From assembly GCA_013396655.1 (NCBI GenBank), contig WBMV01001018.1:2002778-2066777 (forward strand): a stretch of 64,000 nt of DNA. The letters run 5' to 3'. The translations under genes were made by a program, and so were the position numbers. This document shows positions 40,301 through 50,919 of this stretch, piece after piece. Position 1 is the first letter of the stretch, and each line of letters begins with the position of its first letter. The notes below the pieces were generated by a model, which saw only the letters and a list, made by a program, of their open reading frames with translations, ran no database searches and was not told the origin of the DNA. The DNA is from Campylorhamphus procurvoides (taxonomy: Eukaryota > Chordata > Aves > Passeriformes > Dendrocolaptidae).

Positions 40301-41289
40301 TGAGACACGTTTTATTCTCAGACATCTACCTTTAGTCCTTTTAAGTTATTTTTACTTCTTAAATACAAAACCACCTTTTCAAAGTGAGAAATCAAAATGC
40401 TTAATCTTGCAGTTACGAGAGCCAACTGTTCCAGGCTTTTCTGAAGGCAGCTTTGGATCCTGAAGAAGGCAGTTCCAGCAGATGTGGAAGCTCCACGTGG
40501 CACTCCATTCCTCAGGTGCCCAGGGTGTCGAAAGCTGTGCTAAGTGCCCAGCAGCCCGTGTGTCCCCCTGCCCTCTGGCACTGCCAGTGCACAGCTCCCC
40601 CTGAGGATACAGAAATGTCTTCTCTATCTCACACACCACACACAGCTGCCTTTTGGCCTGTGTTGTACCATGGCTGCAGTTCATTTTCACTGCCCCGTTC
40701 CTCCTCAGCAGTTCCTCTTGGTGGTGTAAACACCTCCTGAACAGAAAGAATGTCCCAAAGGACTTCCATTCCAAGCATGAAAGTTTAATTAGCAGACGGG
40801 GGGTAAAATTCATACAACTAACAAATACAAACCTCATCTTGGTCATTAAGGGTTGGATTTTTGTCCTAGTTCATGTGATTTGGAAGTTGAAGTGATTGAC
40901 GCCCCTGATCAACCAAAGAGCCAGACAATGCTTTGAAGAAAACCATTACAGCCACTAATTTTCCCTAATGCTGAAATAAAACCAACAGCCCACAACACAT
41001 TGCCCCATTCCTGTATTTTCAGTGAGAACAGCTTGCAGCTGGTTCAAATACCAGTCAGAAAAAGATCAACTTTTTAACACCTTCCAATTTTTTCCCCCTA
41101 GCTCAGTGCACGTCCTGTTTTTTCTTGCATGTGCACATTTCAAGAAACTCTTAAGACATCCATGAAATATTTGCTCTTTTAGTTTGACTCCTTCTTAGTG
41201 TAGAGAAAGAGGGATTAGAGAGACCCACAGGTATTTAGAGTAGATTGAGACTGATACTCCCATTGTGGAAATTTTCATTATGTGTATAA
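37381..41289. other. Unique non-coding DNA
   Basis: No gene recognised. AT-rich sequence dominates 37500-40380. A small triple repeat of CAAAGTATC(C/T) lies at 38675-38704. A GC-richer patch at 40450-40740 carries overlapping frames on both strands, including one of 155 codons (minus, 40379-40846), with no recognisable domain. Confidence 0.6.
38675..38704 (+). repeat. Short tandem repeat, 10-bp unit x3
   Basis: Three successive units, CAAAGTATCC, CAAAGTATCT and CAAAGTATCT, differing at a single position. This is a small local slippage product. Confidence 0.9.
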
Positions 41290-41301
41290 CAAAAGGAGAG
41301 T

Positions 41302-41331
41302 GAGAGAGAGGAGGGAGGGAGGGAAGGAGGG
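41302..41331 (+). other. Polypurine tract with G-quadruplex motif
   Basis: An all-purine run of 30 bases. Its second half has four guanine triplets at 41313-41315, 41317-41319, 41321-41323 and 41329-41331, separated by A, A and AAGGA. This is a canonical quadruplex motif, and the polypurine strand could also form a triplex. It stands at the left edge of a GC-rich patch (41330-41500) that contains only a handful of CpG dinucleotides. Confidence 0.8.
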
Positions 41332-44300
41332 CTGCCCTCCCTACCAGCAGGGCCCATCCCCTGCCAGTGCCTGCAGGGCTGTGCCCCCCGAGCTGCCCCC
41401 GCGGGGCCAGGCTGGGCTGGGGGCTGGAGCTGCCCAGGCTGGCCGGGCATGGCCAAGCAGCACATCCCCTGAGCCCCGAGGGGAGGGCACTGCTGCCTCA
41501 CTGAGGACTCACTTCCATGCCTTAAATCTCCGAAACCCAGGTGTGCTGTAGATTAGCACAACTTACAAGCAGTGTGTGCAAATTTATTATGATAATTGTT
41601 GCTTTTATTTTTTATTTCCCTGAACTCAAAGATAATTAATGCCAGTATGTGTCCTGGTGTCTGACTCCCTTAATTGGCCCTGTGGTGCCTTGGGTGTTTG
41701 AAAATCTACTCACTTAAAGGCTTTTTTTCTTCTTTTTTTTTTTTCTTTTTTCCTTTTGACTTGTTTTCCTGGAGCTGTTCATTAGTGCCTAAAATATTTG
41801 ATTACATTTAATTGTAATGTCTTCAATTCTGTGCACCTGCTGCAATTTGTGTAGTGGGGGAAAATAAGATCTACACAAGCTAAAAAGTGACATGAGGAAT
41901 TGAATGTTAAAAAGAATTCCCCTGCAAAGGGTAATTGGGGTTAAATATGGAAGCAAACTAAACATATTTTCAGTTGGGTTTTCCTACCTGCTATGATGGC
42001 ACCAAAAGGCTTTATAGCATAATGGTTAATTTACAATGTTTCTAAAACATTTCCACGTTCAAAGGTTTTATCTCCACTTTAACCTTCCTAATTATTTCGA
42101 ACCATAACTCTTGTATGAGAAAGTCCACATGGTGTTGGTCCTGCCTTGCTGGCAGTGCTGAGCCCCACTCCTACAGGGAGAAATGCTGCTCTAGTATATC
42201 TCTGTCCCACTCTTGCCACCTTCCTTTTAATAGAATATATACATTTTATGACCATGTTTTCTTCTTAAAATTACTGAAATGGTTAACATTTTCCTGGCTC
42301 ACGCTTTAGTTTTTAAAGCACAGCTTAGAGCATTTGCAAAGCAGTCAATAATACCAATACAAATTAGCATCACTGAGTATTCAAATTCCCCTGACATGAC
42401 TAAAAAAGACATAAGGGATAAACTAAAAGAGAAGAATCTTGTCCATTTTAAGTGGGAAATTACGTCAGAACATATTTCTGTTAAGTTGTACCGTGTCTTC
42501 TGATTTATCCCTAAGGGGTAGTGCAAACCTGTAGAACAGGTTCTAAAACACATAATTTTCAGAAGAAAACTAATTAGAACAGTTTTAACACATCAATATT
42601 AACATCACATGAGATATTTTTGTTTCAGCACTGCAGAGGAGAAGCAGAGAACAAAAATATCACCTGGTGGTTTCCAGCACATCGTTGCCCCAGGAAGAGC
42701 TCTTTGCCAAGGAGATTCCACAACTGTTAGGCAGGAGCATCCCAATACCTTTATTTATTTCTCTGTATGGTAAATATCACCTGGGGCAGTTTAAAGCAGC
42801 AGTTAGTGATCCATACAAATCGAGGTCAGAAATAAATGTATCCCTGACATCCCTTGCTAAGAATGGCACAGACTGAAAAATGCAAACACTGGCATCTCTG
42901 CTTTTAAAACAGTATTATTAATAATGGTCAGAAGCTGTAATAAACTGTCAGGGTTCCTAAGAATGTTGCCACACAATGAACTTTTTATGTTAATCTCTAC
43001 ATATCTCTCTGTTATGGAAACCACATAGCTGTCAACAAAGGCTAGAAATTAATCTCCCAGAGAATCAGAGAGAGCAATACATTGATGAGAGATGTGGTGA
43101 CAAACACTCCTCTCCACTCATTCCCAACTAGCCTTTAAACAAATGTTACAGCAAATGTGTGGCATATTTTTACCTCACTTCAAGCACTGTCCCTGACGTC
43201 AACAACAGAATTCTGCTCTACAGCCAAAGGCATGGCACCAAGAGGAAGCAGGATGGTATTTCATTCTCTAGATTCACAACAGATTTCCTGTCAACACACT
43301 TGATTTATGTTTCCCTGACCTACTGTGCAAAATGGAAATAAATGATGCTTTTTGCCAGTTTTTAATCACAGCACATTTGGTACCCCCAGAAGACACTGCT
43401 TTTGAACCTTGTTACAACCAGACTCTACCAGTTGTACTCTAAATTACAGGGCTTCTGGGATTTCATGGCAATAGCACTTCAATGTTTTAAATCTGTTTTT
43501 GCAAACAAGCCTAAGTAATTACCTCAAAAGAGATGATAGTATGTATTTACTGAATTAAGATTGCTCTCATTATTCCTATTTCAGACTCTCGTGGTTCTGT
43601 GACACTTGGAGGCCAAATGTGTTCTGATGCACAGCTGTTGTAGCATGACATGCAACTGGGACAGCTTTGCATGCACAGAACCTCAGAGCAAAGTGCACAA
43701 GCAACATGCAACTCTTACTACTGCAAGTCATTAATTTAAGGTTAGACTTTGATATAAAGGGATAACGCAAAACCAATTTGGATTTTGCTATTCAGACCTC
43801 AGATAGAATATTCAAATAATAGAAAGATGCCAAAAGTGCCTATGAAAGAATGTTGGTTTAATAAAAGGACAAGTAAAAGTAAGAGATTCTATCCAGTTGA
43901 CAGGGAGGGGAAAAAAACAAACCAAAAACATACCAGAAAAAAATGCACACAGACAAAACAGGTGTTTTCTCCCTGTGCTGTAGTCAAGCAAATAAGAGCC
44001 AAACATGTCCCTTTCACCACCATTTCAGAAAAAAAAACAACAGTTGCCAGTTTAATATTCGTGGGCAAATGGCAGGCTCTGAAACTGCTGCATCGACTCT
44101 TTGGATGCAACAGGGCTTTAGCTCTTCCTTCTATGTTGGATCCGATGAAAACATTCAATAGAAATACAGATTATAATCTCTGCTGAGGACACTGCACTTC
44201 GGCCCTCTGTCTGAGCTACTGAGAGAGCCTGAAGTTTCTCAGGTTCAGTAGCTTTGTGCTGCTGGGCTTGGGACAATCCCAGAGTGGCCCTCTTTTCTGT

Positions 44301-44491
44301 GCTCCCTGCAGCCACAGGGCTGGCAGACAGCAGAGGTGCCCTCCGGTGCAGCCACAGCCAGCCTGCATTTCCTCCACATCAGCCACCAGCACAAGGATAT
44401 CAAAGTGTGTCAAAGCCAACTGGACAGTGAGAGGCTACAGCTGAAGCACAAGAAATGTGTAGGCTTCGTGAAGAGGAGAGGAGCAGTGAGA
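41332..44491. other. Non-coding DNA with a GC-rich patch at its left end
   Basis: 41332-41500 is strongly GC-rich (CCCCCGAGCTGCCCCCGCGG) but does not look like a normal CpG island, being short and poor in CpG. Overlapping open frames of 88-89 codons on both strands there reflect composition. A T-rich low-complexity stretch lies at 41722-41757. The rest is AT-rich unique sequence without a recognised gene. Confidence 0.6.
41722..41757 (+). repeat. T-rich low-complexity tract
   Basis: A pyrimidine-only tract of T runs broken by single C or CC. On the minus strand it is a polypurine A-rich stretch. No retrotransposon body is attached. Confidence 0.85.
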
Positions 44492-44511
44492 GGGCTGGGA
44501 GGGGAGCAGGG
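44492..44511 (+). other. G-quadruplex motif
   Basis: Four guanine runs, G3-CT-G3-A-G4-AGCA-G3, fit the canonical rule. The motif sits in a GC-richer patch (44220-44580) without a recognisable gene. Confidence 0.7.
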
Positions 44512-47500
44512 AGTGTGGCTGTCCCTTCCTGCAGTCCTTTACACACAGTGACCTGCTCAGCACTGGCACCTTGCACAGAATGGGAGGACACGTTTACATG
44601 ATGAGTGTTAGTAACAAAGCTTTAAACACCTCTGCATTGTCACAGCATTGTCAGACTCTTCTGTTAAGCTCATCATGCTGACATCTTCCACACTTCCCTT
44701 CCTACAGCTCCATGTTGTTCCCATCAACTGCTGAAATACTCCACCCCATTGGCTCATGGGCTCATAAACAACTCACTGTATGATAAACACTCAAAACCAC
44801 ATTCCTGTATATGACCAAGAAAATAAGTATACATTCCATCCCCTGACTGCCTTCAGTGTCTTTCTCAGCTCTAAATCCCAGGAATGGTTGTTGTCTTTCA
44901 TCTTTAAGCTACTCATGAAACTTTGGCAGGATCTACAAGCTCTTTGCAACAATCAGAGATTTCTGATATTTCAGACTAACGCACTTGTAAAATATTCTGG
45001 TGCAATTTTACGATAATCAAACTTAGCAAAATTAAAATGATTACGAAGATGCTGTGATCTTGAATATTTAAATCAAAAAAGCATATATGTTATTTAAACA
45101 CTAATATCCCTCTAGCATATAAAGCCATGTTCAAGGATTAATGAGGTTTCTGTTACAACTTCTGAGTTTTGAAAAAATATTCTTACTAACATTTCAAAGT
45201 GAATAAAATCCCTAATAATCTTCCTTTGTGTGCATTATGAATATTTAGAGCTGTAGAACAAAAGTCTTTCATACATGTGAAAACCTGAAGGCTGTTAGAC
45301 TCCTCCCCTTGGAAATCAGGTTCAAGCACAAAAGTTTAGGGAGAAAGGAGAAACACAGTCAAAAAGGAATCCGTGAGAGATCTAATTATGAAATGTCTCT
45401 ATGCATTCAGTTCTTTCTAGTTAAATCAGACAGATCTTTCTGTTGTTTTATTTATTTCAAGTATTAAAATAATTAAAGAGGAAGATGCAGGAGGCACAGA
45501 GCAGGGAATGTCAAGGACACTTGATACAACACCCTAATGATGAATGTTCCAGCAGACTCAAATAAACAGGTTTCTCTAGAGATTGTTTGAATGCAAATAA
45601 TGTAATTGCACAAATAGCATAAACTGAGTGTGGGTGTGCAGAAGAAAGGCAAGGAGGGAGACAGGCAGCAGTCATGCTCCTTGTAGTTGGTGGCATGTGG
45701 TGAATAATTGATCATTGCTTCCTCCCTTCTGATGAGTTCCCTAATTCTCTCAGTGCCACACTTCTGCAAGTGTCACGATCACTATTAAACCAGCCCAGGA
45801 ACCCCACAAGCCCTTGAGAATACCTCCTGTCTGAGATGCCTTTTAAGGCAGCAGCTGAAAAATGAAATGCGAAAAGCAAGAAAATGATTCCAAAGTCTTC
45901 TTCACCTTTGCCGTGTGCTGTAATGCTGTACTTGATAGGCACTGTTCCACAGCTGAACACGGAATTTAGGGGGCCTGCTACTTATAACAGAGGAAGGGAA
46001 GGGAGATAAAGTCATTCAGTTTGTTGAGGAAAAAGGCACTGACTGCTTATTTTACATGCAGTCAATTAACAGCACAATTTACAGACTTTAAAACCGTTTG
46101 CAAGTTAATTTGCACTTTTGAAAATGGCAGGCAATAACCCAGCCAAGAGTGTTCAGTATGATTTCAGCCTGAATAAATTTCTGTATGAGATCACGAATCA
46201 AGAACATTGCTCATTTCTAAACCTGAAGACAAAACTGCCCCGTGATTTTGGCCTGTGTTTAGAGGTGTGGCAGAAGATGAGATTGTTGTTTGATTTCAAT
46301 GAGCCTCAGAAATTATTCAAAGGCAAATTCTCTCTCCTAAATTCAGTAAAATTCTCACTGCCATATTCTTCTGACTGTGAAGGAGTCCAGGAGCTCAGAT
46401 GAGTAAAGCTGTGGGTGCACACCTGGGTCACCCAACAGAACACCATATGAGTAAAGGCAGATTTGCCTCAAAACGCTTTGGTAAATAAATACTCCAAGTA
46501 GCAATAGCATCCACTATTTTTACAATATCATCATGTCCATAACTGGAGGCCAGAAAGGCATCTTACACATACAGTGGCCCCTTAAAATTCTAGTACTAGG
46601 TAGGCAAGCCACTCTGCCAGAAGCCACATGTGCTCACAAAGCTATTCCCAGCCTAAAGGTTCTCATTAACTAAACAGACAAGTAGGAAAGACATGGGGGA
46701 TAAAAGTGATCTAAAATTTCTGCATCCAGGCTATGAAGACACAAATGTACAAGCCATCTCTTCTCAGAAACCTATGGCAGGAACAAAACCGAAACAGAAT
46801 GAACCTGCAAGGCTACAGGAATTTATCCTCAAATTCCACCCCAGAGAACGACCTCTACTCAATAGCAGAGAAGGTGAGGGGCACAAACCAAAAGGCTGTC
46901 TGTTCACTCACTGAAGGAACAACATATTTGGACATACACGTTGGACTCCTTGAACCATGTCCATCTGTCCAACAGCAAAACTTGAAGCCCTGAATTTATG
47001 CAGAAGGCACCACCCATTAATTAATTCCAGATCCTGCTTTTCAGCTCCAGAGGGCTGGGAACACACTCATGTATGTGTCACACACTTCCTTCCAATCTAT
47101 CACCTCTGTATTTCGATATAAATCTTGAAAAAGACAGTTATGTAGAGACCCAACCCTGGCCAGCTACAGCCACACCTAGGACAGAGCACAGGCAAATTCA
47201 CCTAAAACCCAGGCTACCCTTCCTGTGGACACCTTTCTTTAAACATGTCTATATTCCTGTATTCTCAGTCCTACCTTAAAGGCCAGGTGGTATTTGGGAA
47301 GGCTCTGTTGGAGATACAGATAGATATCTGTATATCTGGCTGACAGTTTTTCCGGCTCACTGTAGGAACCCTTCATCCTTAACAGGAGGATTGATGAAGG
47401 GAGTTATCCCAATGTTCTTTGAGTCTTACCAAAAATTCCAGGTCAGTTTGGAGAAGCCACTGACACGCTGCTGCTTTGCATAACAGCATATTAACTGCAA

Positions 47501-49769
47501 AGCAGATACACAGAGATCATTTTAACTGGAAGTAATTGCTATGTAACCAAGCTTGCTTTGATGTGGTTCACCACAGCATTCTCAGCCACACTGTATCTTA
47601 TGTTCAGCATTGGAAATTATGGTGATTATTAATAATGGTGCTGAATAAAGGTTAACGAGAAATACTTTTCTTGTCTCTGAACATTTTTGACATATCAAAC
47701 ATTTCTTCATCTTGAATTCAGGGAAAAATAAGAAAATTTTTTTAAAAATTAAATCATCTGAGTGACTCAGGAAGGTTAGTTCTTCTTTCCAACTTCATTA
47801 CTGGTAATACTGCAGATTAACAACCCAAAGCTCTTACCAAGGAAGTAAGAGCACAACAGAGGCTCAGAAAAGTAGATTTTAAGAATGACAAAAATAAGAG
47901 TGCAACAAAGGAGAACTCTTGTCTTCTCTAGGCTAATGCAAAGTGGATACAGCATTCCTCACAGGATGGTAGTGCTTCTCTTAAAACCTATTTCTCTAAT
48001 CTTTGCAAATCAAAATTGGAAGGATATAAAGAATGTAATCAAGCTGTGACAGTTCATACACAATAAACCACTTCCATAACAGTTTTTTCACTGCGTTCAT
48101 CACCTTCATAGTTATAAAATACGAGTTATGACACACTTGCAGTACAAACCAAGTGTCTAACTTGTCAAACTACAGGAAACTTGCTCTTTCTTTTTTAAAG
48201 GACTTTTTTTTCTTCTGTTTTCTTTTTTTNGAACATCCTCCATGCTTTAAATACAAATGTACAAATAAAACCTGTCAGCCTGGCTAGTTCCACGACAATA
48301 ATATCTGCATTTATTTTTAGAGATTCACTGGTTGAAGAAGGAGAACAGGTAGCATATTTACACAACCTGATTGACAACTATTTCATGATGACTCTTCTGC
48401 TTTCCCACAGACCTCTGGAAAAGGAGGGGGCTCATTATCTCTGCATATCCCACAGTAAGTGAACTTGAATACTGCCATTCATATTTATTGGCCAATCATT
48501 TAAAAAGCTTACGGCAAACAAAAGGACAAATGCAGAATTTACAGTGCAATTTGAATGCCCGGGCAGAAAAGAAACTCCTCTAGGACAAAGATTATTTCCT
48601 TCCTCCCCCCTGCCCTGCCGTGAGTGCTGAGAACAACCCTTGTGCTCTTCTGAGTTGATTTTTTCCTGGGATTTCTTTACAAGTCTCCACGTATACTGTT
48701 ACGCCTTTTCAGGCAACATTTTTAAACACGAGTTAATCCTACTAATGAGTCATAAAGCAGTCAAGCAGGCATTCTTTCCGCCAAGTGTTACAAAAAGTAA
48801 CTAGTGAAATAATTACGTGCAAACAGAGGTCTCTTACCCTTTAAATATATTTTATGTATGTTTTCACCATGCACATGGCCAGATCCCCAATAACTCCTTG
48901 TCTATATCTATATATCTTCAGGAGCTTGGACTCACAGTCATTGTATCTCTCTGGAGCCAACAGAGGAATAAAACACCTTAAGAGGGACTTCTCCCCCACT
49001 ACAAGTGACACTCTGCACCACCTTCTTCCCCCGAGTCTAGTGAAGGCACCCCACGGGAGCTGGGATGCCCCAAAGCAGCCCTGTGCAGCAGTTTGGGGGA
49101 AGCAGCCTCTTGCACACACTCAGGGTTCAGACACTCTGCCCATCGTGTCGGGCACTTGCCTGGCTCCCAGTGCAAAGCCTGGGGCAGTGCCCCCCACCCG
49201 GGCAGTGCAGCCCCAGCCCAGCCCCTGCAGCTGCACAGCCACGGAGTTGGGCTGCTCTTTGAATCGCCTGCAAAATGTGTGCAGGGTTTGTATATATATT
49301 AATGTGTTCCCCTACACCGTGTTTAAAAATGCATAAGTGAGCAGATGAAAGAAAACCCGCAATTTATCTGCTTGTATCAATATTATATCCCACAGGATAT
49401 TTTTGCCTCTGATTCCAGCGGGATTGTGATACTCTCAACTGCAGTGCACATTCTATCTGGAATTTATCCCCCAGTTTCAGTTCTTTCCTGCTTCTCCTTC
49501 CACGTCCTTAAAGAACCAACTGGTGCTCTGTTAGACTGGGTGGCATTTCTTGCTCTTGATGGATTGATCCACAGTTCCTTGACTCAACAGAGGGTAAAGC
49601 CCACACTTAATTCCCTCATTGGCAATATATGTGCTCCCTCAGTATATAACATCTAACAAAGCAGCTCCCTTCAAAAGCTACTTTAATATCAGTTTGTGCT
49701 TTACAGAAAAAAATCAGCATAAACATGTAAATCATATCAAGTAGATGCAATTTGTCACAGTTTTTTTTA
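44512..49769. other. Non-coding DNA with one ambiguous base
   Basis: No gene recognised. The longest frame of the window (160 codons, +, 48854-49336) runs into a GC-rich patch at 49000-49260 and looks like a composition effect. The frame at 46118-46402 (+, 94 codons) reads less repetitively than most but has no family resemblance or splice context. The parts 46020-46120 and 47460-47660 are repeat-free and could be conserved elements, which cannot be tested here. Confidence 0.6.
48230..48230. other. Ambiguous base (n)
   Basis: A single undetermined base directly after a T7 run in a T-rich stretch. This is typical of a homopolymer that sequencing or consensus calling could not resolve. The local length may be wrong by a base or more. 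Confidence 0.97.
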
Positions 49770-49835
49770 TCAAAACTGTACATAACTATAATAAATTACT
49801 TTTATTCAAAACTGTATATGACTATAATCAATGAG
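49770..49835 (+). repeat. Diverged direct repeat, 30-bp unit, 36-bp period
   Basis: Unit one (49770-49799) and unit two (49806-49835) both begin TCAAAACTGTA and agree at 25 of 30 positions. The T-rich 6-bp spacer resembles the sequence before unit one, so the duplicated block is probably about 36 bp. It is a local tandem duplication with moderate decay. Confidence 0.8.
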
Positions 49836-50843
49836 TACTCACTGAAGATTTGGATAACTACAAATGCCAATATAATTCTAAACAGCACTTACTTTTTTCA
49901 AGATGTTTTGGATTATTAAGATTCCTATTAGATATTCATTACTAACATTATAGAATGCTTAGACTTCACACACCATATATGTAAAAAGTTACTAGTTAAG
50001 CTGTCACACCTGCTTCACTACAAAATAGTACTCTTAAATCTTTCTACTCTAGAGCTTATAATTTAAAAAGGTCAATTACTTCCCTAAAGAGATTTCATCA
50101 TTTGTTTTGTATTTGCAGAGACTTTCTAAGCCTTACTGCTTGTTTTTCTATACACTTATCAGTGGCACTTAAGTTCTTCACTAATCAGCAGTGCATACAT
50201 CCTTCAGCTATAGAAACTAATAAGAGATATAATTTCCAGAAGCATCGAGTACAGTTCACTCTTCATTGGCCTTCATTTCGAGGCACTGGGGTTTGTGGTA
50301 CCATTTCACTGAGGTTCTACTGAAAATTCTGCTCATGTTTTGCTATTTACTCTCCAAAATAGCATTTCTGTTTTCCTTTTCTTTATATTTTCTTCTGTTC
50401 TGCTCCACAAAAATCCACTCCAAACAGATCAATGCTACGTGACCACATGGAGATAGATCTATCAGCAGGATTTCCAGGACAACACGGAAGCTTAGGTTAT
50501 CAAGCAACAAATGAACAGATGGTCGTGTCATTGCTTATTTCAGAAAAGGTGATTCCAGTGATAACATCTGCTAATAAGCCTTTCTTGAGTATCCTTCAGA
50601 AAGCCAGCAAGCTATGGGGTTAGAAATGAAAGATCAAATTGGGCCAGGCACGCTCTTCTGCAGGTGCACGGCAGCTTTCAGCAAGGTAATAGCAGAAGGA
50701 TTGAATGTTCACTCCCATCAGCGGCTTTGAAAGGGCCGGGTGTGCCAAGGATACAGCCCAGAGAAGGAGGGATTGAGCGGGGCTGTGCAGGGGGCTGAGC
50801 AGCATGCAAATGTCCCAAGGGTGATTTCTTCCTGTTGGCCCAG

Positions 50844-50919
50844 GTTTATTTTTGTTTTCTTTGTTTGCTTGCTTTTTTCATTTTGTGTTTGGTTTGGTTT
50901 TTGTTTTTTTTAGTTTTCT
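50844..50919 (+). repeat. T/G-rich low-complexity tract
   Basis: About 75 bp made almost only of T and G with scattered C and A (GTTTGGTTTGGTTTTTG). Not a perfect microsatellite. The first of three similar tracts in the next 4.6 kb. Confidence 0.8.

Noticed and set aside
40379..40846. 155-codon frame on the minus strand
   Set aside because: It overlaps 61-95-codon frames on the opposite strand in a stop-poor GC-rich patch and resembles no protein family.
46118..46402. 94-codon plus-strand frame with a fairly protein-like composition
   Set aside because: No known motif, and no convincing acceptor or donor at its ends. One frame of this size is expected by chance in 64 kb.
47314..47337. Near-palindrome around ATACAGATAGATATCTGTAT
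   Set aside because: It is short and in simple GATA/TATC-like sequence. Not distinguishable from chance.
48854..49336. Longest open frame (160 codons, + strand)
   Set aside because: Half of it lies in a GC-rich patch with overlapping long frames in other phases and on the other strand. No domain, signal or splice context is recognisable.
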